The notes under the pieces: model-generated
The model's input: only the letters and a program-made list of their open reading frames with translations
The model's database searches: none
Told to the model about the DNA's origin: nothing
NCBI RefSeq assembly: GCF_002564045.1
Contig: NZ_PDJK01000002.1
Span: forward strand, 3,720,001 to 3,784,000
DNA from: Amycolatopsis sulphurea
GTDB taxonomy: Bacteria; Actinomycetota; Actinomycetes; Mycobacteriales; Pseudonocardiaceae
Length of the DNA: 64,000 bases
Direction: 5' to 3'
In this document: positions 15,841-23,439 of the stretch, piece by piece
Numbering within the stretch: position 1 is the stretch's first letter
Layout of the letters: each line of letters begins with the position of its first letter
Translations under genes and position numbers: made by a program

Positions 15841-16431
15841 TCACGCCTCCAGCGCGGGCAGCAGGTTCAGGTGCTCGATCTGCGGCTCGCCGCGCTCGTC
15901 GCCGAGTACCACGAGGCCGGCCGGGTCGAGTCCGAAGTGGACACCGGACGTCGCGGGAAGGCCGATCCAGCGCGCCACCAGCACCCGGCTGAAGTGCCCG
16001 TGGCCGACCAGGACCACGTCCCCGTTCTCGATCTCGCGGCGGGCGCGGTCGAGCAGCTTGTCCGCACGGGCGCCGACGTCCGCGGCGCTCTCCCCGCCGG
16101 GGATCGGGTGCGTCCACACCGTCCAGCCGGGCACCTGCTCGCGGATGACCGGGGTGGTCACGCCCTCGTAGTCGCCGTAGTCCCATTCGGCGAGGTCCTC
16201 GGTGACCTCGTCCACGAGCAGGCCGGCCAGCTCCGCGGTGCGCAGCGCCCGCGCGCGAGGGCTGGACAGCACGAGCTTGGCGCCGCCGAGCAACATTCGG
16301 AGGGTGCCGCCGGCGGCCCGCGCCTGTTCCTCGCCGGCTGCGGTGAGCGGGACGTCGGTGCGGCCGGTGTGCCTGCCGTTGACCGACCACTCGGTCTGGC
16401 CGTGCCGGAGGAGAAAGAGCTGATGTGCCAC
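15841..16431 (-). CDS. Histidine phosphatase family acid phosphatase (Rv3214-like)
   Basis: A 196-residue member of the phosphoglycerate mutase-like histidine phosphatase superfamily. The catalytic motif is LLRHGQTEWS at the N-terminus (RHG His as phospho-acceptor); SSPRARALRTAEL, the acidic EWDYGDYEG and VGHGHFSRV (second His) follow. It resembles M. tuberculosis Rv3214 (gpm2), which acts as an acid phosphatase and not as a mutase. GTG at 16431 has TATATT 7 nt upstream, a leaderless pattern. It is the first gene of a two-gene unit with the GNAT gene. Confidence 0.88.
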   Translation of the reverse strand: MAHQLFLLRHGQTEWSVNGRHTGRTDVPLTAAGEEQARAAGGTLRMLLGGAKLVLSSPRARALRTAELAGLLVDEVTEDLAEWDYGDYEGVTTPVIREQVPGWTVWTHPIPGGESAADVGARADKLLDRARREIENGDVVLVGHGHFSRVLVARWIGLPATSGVHFGLDPAGLVVLGDERGEPQIEHLNLLPALEA

Positions 16432-16438
16432 GGGCCCG

Positions 16439-16444
16439 AATATA
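16439..16444 (-). promoter_or_regulatory. -10 element of a leaderless start (histidine phosphatase)
   Basis: TATATT on the minus strand, 7 nt before the GTG start; no ribosome binding site between. Confidence 0.65.
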
Positions 16445-16485
16445 GCCCGGTCCGACCGCGGTGGCCGGTCGGCGGGTTAGCCTGC

Positions 16486-16499
16486 CTACTGGCGAGTAG
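16486..16499 (+). promoter_or_regulatory. Lipid-regulon dyad X (CTACTGGCGAGTAG)
   Basis: The inverted repeat CTACT-GGCG-AGTAG lies 19 bp before the hotdog-protein start. Near-identical dyads precede fadE24-like (55737) and fadA (58636) genes, so a common repressor is likely. Confidence 0.6.
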
Positions 16500-16518
16500 T
16501 AACGAGCTGGAGGTGGGG

Positions 16519-17022
16519 ATGGTGGCGCTCTCGACGTACTCGCTGTGGCGTGGACTGGCCGGAAAACCCGGTGGTAAGCAGCTGTTTTCCGCCGCGATGT
16601 GCCTGCGCGTGCCCTACTTCGGCACGGTGCTGCCCACTGTCCGGGAGCTGCGTCCGGGCCACTGTTCGGTGACCGCGCCGAAGTGGTGGGGTGTGCACAA
16701 CCACATCCGTACTTTTCCTGCGATCGCCGCGGGCAATTTCGCCGAAATCGCGATGGGCATGCTGGCCGAGGCGACCGTCCCGGACTCCCATGGATGGCTG
16801 CCCAAGGGGATGGCAGTGAGGTATCTCGCGAAAGCCGGGTCCGGGCTGCGGGCGATCGCCGAACTGCCGGAGATTCCACCCTTCGGTGCGGACGGATTCG
16901 ATCTTCCGGTTCCGGTGCGGATTCTCGACTCGCATGGCGACATGGTGGTCACCGCCACGATCACGATCTGGGTGACTCCGCGCGAGCGTCAGCTCGGGTT
17001 CGCCGAGCGCAGCTTCTCGTAG
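16519..17022 (+). CDS. Hotdog-fold protein (DUF4442-like)
   Basis: A 167-residue protein with the look of the DUF4442/hotdog thioesterase group: a central HNHIRTFPAIAAGNFAEIAMGMLAEA block, then a beta-strand-rich half ending VVTATITIWVTP. Relatives hydrolyse acyl-CoA or act on polyketide-type thioesters; the substrate here is unknown. The dyad CTACTGGCGAGTAG just upstream also precedes fadE and fadA genes of this window, which supports a role with acyl-CoA. ATG at 16519 follows GGAGGTGGGG. Its 3' end overlaps rmlC by 34 bp, tail to tail. Confidence 0.8.
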   Translation: MVALSTYSLWRGLAGKPGGKQLFSAAMCLRVPYFGTVLPTVRELRPGHCSVTAPKWWGVHNHIRTFPAIAAGNFAEIAMGMLAEATVPDSHGWLPKGMAVRYLAKAGSGLRAIAELPEIPPFGADGFDLPVPVRILDSHGDMVVTATITIWVTPRERQLGFAERSFS

Positions 17023-17600
17023 TAAGCGGTGCAGTCCGCGTATGAGGGCAGCAGGCCCTGTTCCCGAGCCTCCGCGAGGGTCGGCGCGCCGCGGTCCTTT
17101 TCGGACACAACGGGCGACAGCTGCTGGGGCCACGGCAGCCCGAGCGCCGGGTCGAGCGGGTTGATCCCGTGCTCGGCCGACGGGTTGTACGGCTCCGAAC
17201 AGAGGTAGGCCATCACCGTGTCGTCGGTGAGGGCCACAAACGCGTGGCCGAGACCTTCGGCGAGGTAGACGGCGTTGAACTCGCGCGCGTCGAGGCGGAC
17301 CGCATCCCAGCGGCCGAACGTCGGGGAGCCGACGCGCAGGTCCACCACCACGTCCAGGAGTTCACCCGCCGGACAGTAGATGTACTTGGCCTGACCGGGG
17401 GGCGTGTCCGCGAAGTGCACCCCGCGGATGACCCCGCGGCGGGAGACGCTGTGGTTGGTCTGGCCGATCCGCAGCGGGTGCCCGGTGGCCCGCCGCAGCG
17501 CCTCCTCCTGGAACGGCGCGACGAACAGCCCGCGCTCGTCCGGGAAAACGCGCGGGGAGAACGCGTAGGCGTCGGCGATCTCGAGGGGGCGGAAGTCCAT
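16989..17600 (-). CDS. dTDP-4-dehydrorhamnose 3,5-epimerase family protein
   Basis: A 203-residue cupin-fold epimerase of the RmlC family, which inverts C3 and/or C5 of dTDP-4-keto-6-deoxyhexoses. Family motifs: PRVFPDERGLF, SRRGVIRGVHFADTPPGQAKYIYC (catalytic His in RGVHF), VYLAEGLGHAFVAL and the catalytic Tyr region YLCSEPYNP. None of rmlA, rmlB or rmlD lies nearby, so it is an orphan that could serve rhamnose or a natural-product sugar. The ATG at 17600 is preceded by TAAGGTGAG, which can be read as a -10 box 6 nt upstream or as a ribosome binding site. Confidence 0.88.
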   Translation of the reverse strand: MDFRPLEIADAYAFSPRVFPDERGLFVAPFQEEALRRATGHPLRIGQTNHSVSRRGVIRGVHFADTPPGQAKYIYCPAGELLDVVVDLRVGSPTFGRWDAVRLDAREFNAVYLAEGLGHAFVALTDDTVMAYLCSEPYNPSAEHGINPLDPALGLPWPQQLSPVVSEKDRGAPTLAEAREQGLLPSYADCTAYYEKLRSANPS

Positions 17601-17606
17601 GGGCTC

Positions 17607-17612
17607 ACCTTA
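17607..17612 (-). promoter_or_regulatory. -10-like element before rmlC
   Basis: TAAGGT, 6 nt from the ATG on the minus strand; the same bases (AAGGTGAG) could act as a Shine-Dalgarno, so this is ambiguous. Confidence 0.35.
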
Positions 17613-17978
17613 TCGAGTGCTTTCCGGTACGGGCTCGTCGCGGTCGGTGGGGCTGAATCGGTTCCGCAGCCGGGAAAATCCCCTTCCCAAACCGGACGGA
17701 CGTCTTGGGAATGGCCGGTTTTCCCCGGTCCGGCCGGGGAATCTGTGACGTGAACCGCACCGAGGGTTCGGGACCGTGGCGGCGCCTGTCATGATTGGCG
17801 GACCGCAGCGTCCGCGGCCTTTCGCCTTACCCCAGGGATCGGATGGCCGCTACGACGCCTCGCCGACAGACCGGCGCTACCGCGCTGGGCTGCCGTACGG
17901 AGGACTAGTTCCACCGGGGACGGGTGCGCCTTCGCCCGTGCGCGGTGGTCCCCCGCTCGCAGTCCCAGGAGTATCAGC
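17613..17978. other. Divergent intergenic region before malic enzyme
   Basis: No gene seen. It contains two dyads that may be operators or leader hairpins: TTCCCAA/TTGGGAA (17684-17690 and 17705-17711) and CCCCGG/CCGGGG (17723-17728 and 17734-17739). The last bases carry AGGAG before the malic enzyme ATG. Confidence 0.5.
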
Positions 17979-19238
17979 ATGACCCAGATCCACCCCCCGA
18001 GTTCCGTGGTCCGCCGCCGGCGGGCGCCGGAGACGACGTCAGGAAACCCGATGACCGAGCAAGCGGGCAGCGCCACCGTCGCCCCGGTGACCGATTCCGA
18101 GATCTTCGCCGGGCACGAGGGCGGCAAGCTCTCGGTGGCGGCCACCCGGCCGATCGCCGACCAGCGGGATCTCTCGATCGCCTACACGCCCGGCGTGGCG
18201 AAGGTGAGCCGGGCGATCGCCGAGGACGCGGTGCAGGCCAAGCGCTACACCTGGGCCGACCGGCTGGTCGCGGTGGTCAGCGACGGTACCGCGGTGCTCG
18301 GCCTCGGGGACATCGGCGCGAGCGCCTCGCTGCCGGTGATGGAGGGCAAGTCGGTGCTGTTCAAGACCTTCGGCGGGCTCGACTCGATCCCGCTGGTGCT
18401 GGACACCACGGACGTGGACGAGATCGTGCAGACGCTGGTCCGGCTGCGCCCGTCGTTCGGCGCGGTCAACCTGGAGGACGTCTCCGCGCCGCGCTGCTTC
18501 GAGCTGGAGGACAAGCTCAAGGAGGCGCTCGACTGCCCGGTCATGCACGACGACCAGCACGGCACCGCGATCGTCACGCTCGCCGCGCTGCGCGGGGCGA
18601 ACCTGGTGCTCGACCGGGACATCGCCGGGGAGCGCGTGGTCATCTCCGGTGCGGGCGCGGCCGGAGTGGCCTGCGCCCGGATCCTGATCGCCGCCGGCGC
18701 GGGCGACGTGACCGTGCTCGATTCGCGCGGCATCGTGCACGTCGGCCGGGAGGGCCTGAACCCGGTCAAGCAGCAGCTCGCGGAGATCACCAACCGCGCC
18801 GGGCTCACCGGCGGCATCGCCGAGGCGATGCGGGGTGCCGACGTCTTCCTCGGCCTGTCCAGCTCCACGGTGGACCCGGAACTGCTCGCCACCATGGCCG
18901 CCGGCCCGATCGTGTTCGCACTGTCCAATCCGGACCCGGAGATCCACCCGGACGCGGCGGCCCGGTACGCGGCCATCGTGGCCACCGGACGCAGCGACTT
19001 CCCCAACCAGATCAACAACGTGCTGGCCTTCCCCGGCGTGTTCCGCGGCGCGCTGGACGCCGGCGCCCGGGCGATCACGGAGAACATGAAGCTGGCGGCC
19101 GCGGACGCGATCGTCGCGGTGGCCTCCGACGACCTCGGCCCGGACCGCATCGTGCCGAGCCCGCTCGACCCGCGCGTGGCACCGGAAGTGGCCGCCGCGG
19201 TCGCCAAGGCGGCCGAGGCGGACGGCGTCACGGGCTGA
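17979..19238 (+). CDS. NAD(P)-dependent malic enzyme
   Basis: A 419-residue malic enzyme (oxidative decarboxylation of malate to pyruvate and CO2). The malic domain has YTPGVAKVS, SDGTAVLGLGDIGA and CPVMHDDQHGTAIV (metal-binding Asp residues). The NAD(P) domain has the dinucleotide loop GAGAAGVACARIL, and ALSNPDPEIHP and NQINNVLAFPG close the active site. Length fits the short bacterial form without a phosphotransacetylase domain. ATG at 17979 follows CCAGGAG; an internal ATG at 18051 with AGGA is a possible alternative. A T-tailed terminator lies 14 bp downstream. Confidence 0.93.
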   Translation: MTQIHPPSSVVRRRRAPETTSGNPMTEQAGSATVAPVTDSEIFAGHEGGKLSVAATRPIADQRDLSIAYTPGVAKVSRAIAEDAVQAKRYTWADRLVAVVSDGTAVLGLGDIGASASLPVMEGKSVLFKTFGGLDSIPLVLDTTDVDEIVQTLVRLRPSFGAVNLEDVSAPRCFELEDKLKEALDCPVMHDDQHGTAIVTLAALRGANLVLDRDIAGERVVISGAGAAGVACARILIAAGAGDVTVLDSRGIVHVGREGLNPVKQQLAEITNRAGLTGGIAEAMRGADVFLGLSSSTVDPELLATMAAGPIVFALSNPDPEIHPDAAARYAAIVATGRSDFPNQINNVLAFPGVFRGALDAGARAITENMKLAAADAIVAVASDDLGPDRIVPSPLDPRVAPEVAAAVAKAAEADGVTG

Positions 19239-19251
19239 GACGGTTCGTCGG

Positions 19252-19293
19252 CAGGGGCTTCCCGGGGCGGTTGACCGGGGAGCCCCTGTTTTT
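19252..19293 (+). terminator. Rho-independent terminator after malic enzyme
   Basis: CAGGGGCTTCCCGG-N9-CCGGGGAGCCCCTG followed by TTTTT. It is the most classical intrinsic terminator in the window. Confidence 0.92.
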
Positions 19294-19405
19294 GTGCCGG
19301 GGTGTTACTAATCCGACCCATTAGCAGGCCGACCCCACCCGGCACGTAACCGTTGCTACGAAGCCATTAGGCCGTGACTGTGGTCGGATTGGTAATGATC
19401 GGCAC
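19294..19405. repeat. Imperfect long inverted repeat
   Basis: GTGCCGGGGTGTTACTAATC... (19294-19318) is mirrored by ...GGTAATGATCGGCAC (19382-19405), with about 19 of 24 positions paired. It lies between convergent ends of the malic enzyme and DUF4143 genes. It may end transcription of the ATPase gene or mark an old insertion boundary. Confidence 0.6.
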
Positions 19406-19431
19406 GGTACGGCGAGGAATGGCTCGGCGGG

Positions 19432-20685
19432 TCAGCCGGCAAGCTGCCACAGCGCGCTGATCGGCACGGCGCGCAGTTTCGGGCCGAACGGCAGGGTTTC
19501 CGTCCCGGTATGCAACACGTAACCGGCCAGGAAGTCGCTGCCGAGTCGTTGCTCGAGGTGCCGGATTCCGCGAAAGTCCCGGGAACTCACCGTCGTGGCC
19601 GCTTTGACCTCGATGGCGATGACCTGGCCCCGCCGATTCTCGAGTACCGCGTCGACCTCCACCTTGTCCTTGGTGCGGTAGTGGTAGAGCTCGGCCCGGG
19701 TCTGCGACCAGGTCAGCTGACGGGCCAGCTCCATCAGTACGAAACCCTCGAGCAGCGCGCCGAACTCACCACCCGGCCGGACCAGCGCGGCGGGCTCCGC
19801 CTGGATCAGGTCCGCGGCGATTCCGGTGTCCACAAAGGCCACTTTGGGGGTGTCGACCGCCCGCGCGCTGAGATTGCGGGACCAGGCCGGGATGCGCTTG
19901 ATGAGGAAGACCTCCTCGAAGAGCCCGAGGTACCGCTGGGCGGTGTGGTGACTCAGCCCGGCGGCGTTGCCGAGTGCGGTCGGGACCAGCAGACCGGCGT
20001 TGCGGGCCGCGACGAGCCGCAGCAGCGTGCGTAACTGGGAGAACCGCTCGATTTCGCCGAGCTGACGGACATCCCGCTCGACCAGATCGTTGAGATAGGA
20101 CTGGAAGAAGCGTGCTCTTCGCTGAGGTACCGTCCGGCGTACGGCTTCAGGGAAACCGCCCCGTACCGCCCGCTCGGCGTAGTCCTGCCGGCGGAGTTCG
20201 GATCGGTGGTGCACGTCCGGCCCCAGCGCGAAAGCGGCATCGACGAACTCGTCGCGGGTGCCGTCGATCTCTCCCTGGGAGAGCGGCCACAGTTCGATGG
20301 TCTCGCTCCGGCCCGGCAGGGTGTCCGGCAGGCCGCGCAGTGCGAGCACCTGGGACGACCCGGTGAGCAGGAACCGGCCGGGCCGCGGATCCAGGTCGAC
20401 CTTCGCCTTGATCGGGAGGAAGAGCTGTGCGGCACGCTGGATCTCGTCGATGATCATCAGCCGGTCGAAATCGACGAAGCCGCTGGGGTCGGCGATCGCT
20501 GCTTCGAGATCTTGCGGGAGGTCGAGGTTGCGGACCTCGGCTACGCGGGCCTGCGCGGTGAGCCGGGCGAGGGTGCTTTTGCCGACTTGGCGAGCGCCGT
20601 TGACCAGGACTACGCGCGTGTCGGACAGGGCCTCCGTCACCGCGTCGAGGGCATGTCGCGCGAAGAGCTCGGGCACACTGGTCAC
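19432..20685 (-). CDS. DUF4143 AAA-type ATPase
   Basis: A 417-residue ATP-binding protein of the widespread AAA_14/DUF4143 family. The N-terminal ATPase has Walker A GARQVGKSTL and a Walker B-like LMIIDEIQRA, then LTGSSQVL (sensor). The C-terminal DUF4143 half contains the nuclease-like strand pattern VEVDAVLENRRGQVIAIEVKAA, typical of the restriction-endonuclease-like fold found in these proteins. Function is not established for the family; members move often between genomes. No partner gene is adjacent. GTG at 20685 has a consensus TAAAAT 6 nt upstream (leaderless), and a 23-bp repeat array lies just beyond the promoter. Confidence 0.85.
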   Translation of the reverse strand: MTSVPELFARHALDAVTEALSDTRVVLVNGARQVGKSTLARLTAQARVAEVRNLDLPQDLEAAIADPSGFVDFDRLMIIDEIQRAAQLFLPIKAKVDLDPRPGRFLLTGSSQVLALRGLPDTLPGRSETIELWPLSQGEIDGTRDEFVDAAFALGPDVHHRSELRRQDYAERAVRGGFPEAVRRTVPQRRARFFQSYLNDLVERDVRQLGEIERFSQLRTLLRLVAARNAGLLVPTALGNAAGLSHHTAQRYLGLFEEVFLIKRIPAWSRNLSARAVDTPKVAFVDTGIAADLIQAEPAALVRPGGEFGALLEGFVLMELARQLTWSQTRAELYHYRTKDKVEVDAVLENRRGQVIAIEVKAATTVSSRDFRGIRHLEQRLGSDFLAGYVLHTGTETLPFGPKLRAVPISALWQLAG

Positions 20686-20691
20686 TTCGGC

Positions 20692-20697
20692 ATTTTA
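20692..20697 (-). promoter_or_regulatory. Strong -10 element of a leaderless start (DUF4143 gene)
   Basis: TAAAAT on the minus strand, 6 nt from the GTG start, is close to the ideal TATAAT. Its -35 region abuts the 23-bp repeat array. Confidence 0.7.
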
Positions 20698-20715
20698 GCA
20701 GTTCAGAGGCGTTGA

Positions 20716-20822
20716 CTTCCAGATAGTCGCCCGGGTGGCTTCCGAAAAGTCGCTGGACTGCCTTCCAGATGGTCGCCGCATTGCCTTCCGAAAAGTCGCA
20801 CCTCTGACCGCCCGGAAGTCGC
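20716..20822. repeat. 23-bp periodic array, alternating units
   Basis: Units start at 20716, 20739, 20762 and 20785, exactly 23 bp apart, with a degenerate fifth near 20812. They alternate between CTTCCAGATRGTCGCC and CTTCCGAAAAGTCGC, so the true unit may be a 46-bp dimer. The array lies immediately upstream of the DUF4143 promoter, on one face of the helix (23 bp is about two turns). It is probably a multi-site operator. Confidence 0.8.
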
Positions 20823-20828
20823 GGTCGG

Positions 20829-22253
20829 TCAGCCGGGCAGGAGGGCCGCCAGCCGGTGTCGCGGGACGTCGACGAGGCGGAGGTCGGCCAGGTCCGGTGG
20901 GGCGTCCAGGACGGCGTTCGCCAGGCGGGCGTGGGCGCGGGTCAGCAGGTCGGAGGGGTGGTCGGTCAGGTCCGCGACGACGACGGCGTGGCGGTTGTCC
21001 GGGGTGCTGCGCAGCAGGCTGAGGCGGTACTTCGGGGAGACCAGCGCGGTCAGCGCGGCTTGCGCGGCCGCGTCGGTGAGGTCGGGGTGGTTGTTCGGGA
21101 GCAGCAGGGCCAGCCGGCGGGCGTTGGTGCCGAGCAGGGTGCGCAGCAGCCACGGGCCGGGGTCCGCGGTGAGGTCCATCGCGATCGCGTCGCCTTCCGG
21201 GCCTGAGGTGGCCCAGCCGACGGGGCGGGTTTCCAGTGCGAGACCGCCTTCGGAGGCGATTTCGCGGACTGCGCGCACCAGTGCCGGTTTGGTTCCGGTG
21301 GCTTCCACCGACTGCGGGCCGTGCGTGTAGATCGCGGAGCTTCCCTTGCGTACGCCGGATTTCTTCGCCTTCGCGGTCGGCTGGCAGACATAGAGATCGG
21401 CTTTGGCGCCGATAGCCTGCGCGCCGGTGTAGCGGTTGAAGTCCGGCAGGATCGCCTCGAAGGTCAGGCCGAGGGTGGCGAGCGCGCGTTGCACCTGCGC
21501 ACCCAGCGCCGGATGCCGCGGGCTGTATCCGTACGCGAGCAGGATTCGCCCGATCGTCGGTTCCCGCAACGCTTGCACCGCCCGCGCGGCGAACAGTCCC
21601 ATGCCCTCCGGTGTGTACGGCGGATCGCTGAACACCAGATCCGCCTTGCCGGTGACCGCGGGCGGCAGCCCGACCCGCAGGTCGGTGTGCACCGTCCGCA
21701 CTTCGCGTGCACTTGTTTCGTCCAGGTACGACAACACGCGCTCGTCGAGATCCACCACGGTCAGCCGGGCCTGTGGGCACACCGCGCGCACGGCCAGCGA
21801 CGTCAAGTCATGATCGCCGAGGAAAAGTACTTCGCTGCGACGTAAGTCGTACCGGGCGTTCAGCCACAACGCGCGGCGTAGGACCGTCTCCGGCGTCGCC
21901 TGCACGTGATCCAGCGCAGCCAGCGGCGGCGGGACCGCAGCGATCCGCTCGGCCAGCTCGGTCAGCAGCTCCGGCCGTGCGGCCACGGCGGCGTCGAGTG
22001 GGTCGGGCAGCTCCGGCAACGCATAGGTCTCGTACGCGTCGCGGGCGTGCGGGGCGATCCCTACGCCGGAGGGAGAACGCTCCAGATCCTCGGCCAGTGC
22101 GGCCAGCACGTCTTCCACGCTCCGCCGCGGTGCGCCGGTCAGCCGGATCAGGTCGGCGAGTTCGTGCGAACCGCCGCGCAACAGGGCGAGCACTTGGTAC
22201 AGCGGGCGGACCGCGGCACCGTGCGCGGCGAGAACGTCGTCGAGAGCGGTCAC
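20829..22253 (-). CDS. BpsA-like branched-chain polyamine synthase family protein
   Basis: A 474-residue protein of the bis-aminopropyl spermidine synthase (DUF43) family. An N-terminal winged-helix-like part (about 1-95) precedes a Rossmann domain with LFLGDHDLTSLA, VDLDERVLSYL and FSDPPYTPEGMGLFAAR. Characterised BpsA enzymes use GDDD and DPPY motifs to add aminopropyl groups to spermidine. Here the first motif is GDHD, so activity may differ. The C-terminal third is an extension of about 130 residues with no match I know. GTG at 22253 has TACTCT 8 nt upstream and no ribosome binding site. Confidence 0.82.
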   Translation of the reverse strand: MTALDDVLAAHGAAVRPLYQVLALLRGGSHELADLIRLTGAPRRSVEDVLAALAEDLERSPSGVGIAPHARDAYETYALPELPDPLDAAVAARPELLTELAERIAAVPPPLAALDHVQATPETVLRRALWLNARYDLRRSEVLFLGDHDLTSLAVRAVCPQARLTVVDLDERVLSYLDETSAREVRTVHTDLRVGLPPAVTGKADLVFSDPPYTPEGMGLFAARAVQALREPTIGRILLAYGYSPRHPALGAQVQRALATLGLTFEAILPDFNRYTGAQAIGAKADLYVCQPTAKAKKSGVRKGSSAIYTHGPQSVEATGTKPALVRAVREIASEGGLALETRPVGWATSGPEGDAIAMDLTADPGPWLLRTLLGTNARRLALLLPNNHPDLTDAAAQAALTALVSPKYRLSLLRSTPDNRHAVVVADLTDHPSDLLTRAHARLANAVLDAPPDLADLRLVDVPRHRLAALLPG

Positions 22254-22261
22254 AGGTACCG

Positions 22262-22267
22262 AGAGTA
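22262..22267 (-). promoter_or_regulatory. -10 element of a leaderless start (bpsA-like gene)
   Basis: TACTCT on the minus strand, 8 nt from the GTG; same hexamer as before the lipid kinase gene. Confidence 0.5.
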
Positions 22268-22350
22268 GTAGTCCGCTCCGCGGGACATGCTGCCAAGGCC
22301 TGTCGATTCGGCTAACGTCGGATCCTGCATCCGATGGTGGGGAGAAGTCT

Positions 22351-23439
22351 GTGACAATCGAATTTCGCGACGTCACCAAGCGGTATCCGGATGGCACAGT
22401 AGCGGTCGACGGGCTCTCCCTGACCGTGGAGGACGGCACCATCACGGTGTTCGTCGGCCCCTCCGGCTGCGGCAAGACGACCTCGCTGCGCATGATCAAC
22501 CGGATGGTCGAGCCCACCTCGGGCAGCGTCCTGCTCGACGGCGAGGACGTCAGCGCGGGCGACCCGGCGGTTCTGCGCCGCGGGATCGGCTACGTGATCC
22601 AGCACGCCGGGCTCTTTCCACACCGGACAGTGCTGGACAACATCGCCACCGTGCCGCTGCTGTCGGGCTGGGACAAGCGCAAGGCCCGGGCCCGGGCGGC
22701 CGAGCTGCTGGAGACCGTGGGCCTGCCCACCGGGCTCGGCAAGCGTTATCCGGCGCAGCTGTCGGGCGGGCAGCAGCAGCGGGTCGGCGTGGCCCGCGCG
22801 CTCGCCGCGGACTCCCCGGTGCTGCTGATGGACGAACCGTTCTCCGCGGTCGACCCGGTGGTCCGGGAGGGGTTGCAGGACGAGCTGCTGCGGCTGCATT
22901 CCCAGCTGGGCAAGACCATCGTGTTCGTCACGCACGACATCGACGAGGCGGTCCGGCTCGGGGACAAGGTCGCGGTGCTGCGGGTGGGCGGGAAGCTCGC
23001 CCAGTACGGCACTCCGGCCGAGGTGCTGCGGCATCCGGTGGACGATTTCGTCGCCTCCTTCGTCGGCCGCGACCGGGGCTACCGCGGGCTGTCCTTCCTG
23101 CCGGCGACCGGGGTACAGGTCTCCCCGGTCAACACCGTCGAGCTGGGCAGCACCGTGACCGGCCCGTCGGAAGGCTGGCAGCTGGTGGTGAACGAGGACA
23201 AACAGCCACGCGGCTGGCTACCGCCGGGCTCCACAGTGGACGGTCCGCTGGCGGAGACCGATCTGGTGGCGGGCGGTTCGCTCTACCTCGAGGGCACGCC
23301 GATCCGCGGCGCGCTGGACGCCGCGCTGTCCTCGCCGGCCAGCCTCGGCGTGGTGGTGGACGAGGATCTTCGCGTGCTCGGCACGGTGCTGGCGCACCAG
23401 GTGCTGGACGTGATCGAGGCTTCCCCGCAGGGGTCCTGA
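22351..23439 (+). CDS. opuCA: Osmolyte ABC transporter ATP-binding protein
   Basis: A 362-residue ATPase of an OpuC/ProU-type importer for glycine betaine, carnitine or choline. Walker A GPSGCGKTTS, Q-loop VIQHAGLFPHRTV, signature LSGGQQQRVGVARAL, Walker B VLLMDEPFSAVD, and H-loop VTHDIDEA are all intact. The last 110 residues are a regulatory region with one CBS-like stretch. GTG at 22351 follows GGGGAG. Four genes overlap by 1-4 bp (22351-25722) and encode a complete system, which makes an operon nearly certain. Confidence 0.92.
   Translation: MTIEFRDVTKRYPDGTVAVDGLSLTVEDGTITVFVGPSGCGKTTSLRMINRMVEPTSGSVLLDGEDVSAGDPAVLRRGIGYVIQHAGLFPHRTVLDNIATVPLLSGWDKRKARARAAELLETVGLPTGLGKRYPAQLSGGQQQRVGVARALAADSPVLLMDEPFSAVDPVVREGLQDELLRLHSQLGKTIVFVTHDIDEAVRLGDKVAVLRVGGKLAQYGTPAEVLRHPVDDFVASFVGRDRGYRGLSFLPATGVQVSPVNTVELGSTVTGPSEGWQLVVNEDKQPRGWLPPGSTVDGPLAETDLVAGGSLYLEGTPIRGALDAALSSPASLGVVVDEDLRVLGTVLAHQVLDVIEASPQGS

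Noticed and set aside
16989..17600. Part of a deoxysugar natural-product cluster
   Set aside because: No other sugar, glycosyltransferase or tailoring gene is near.
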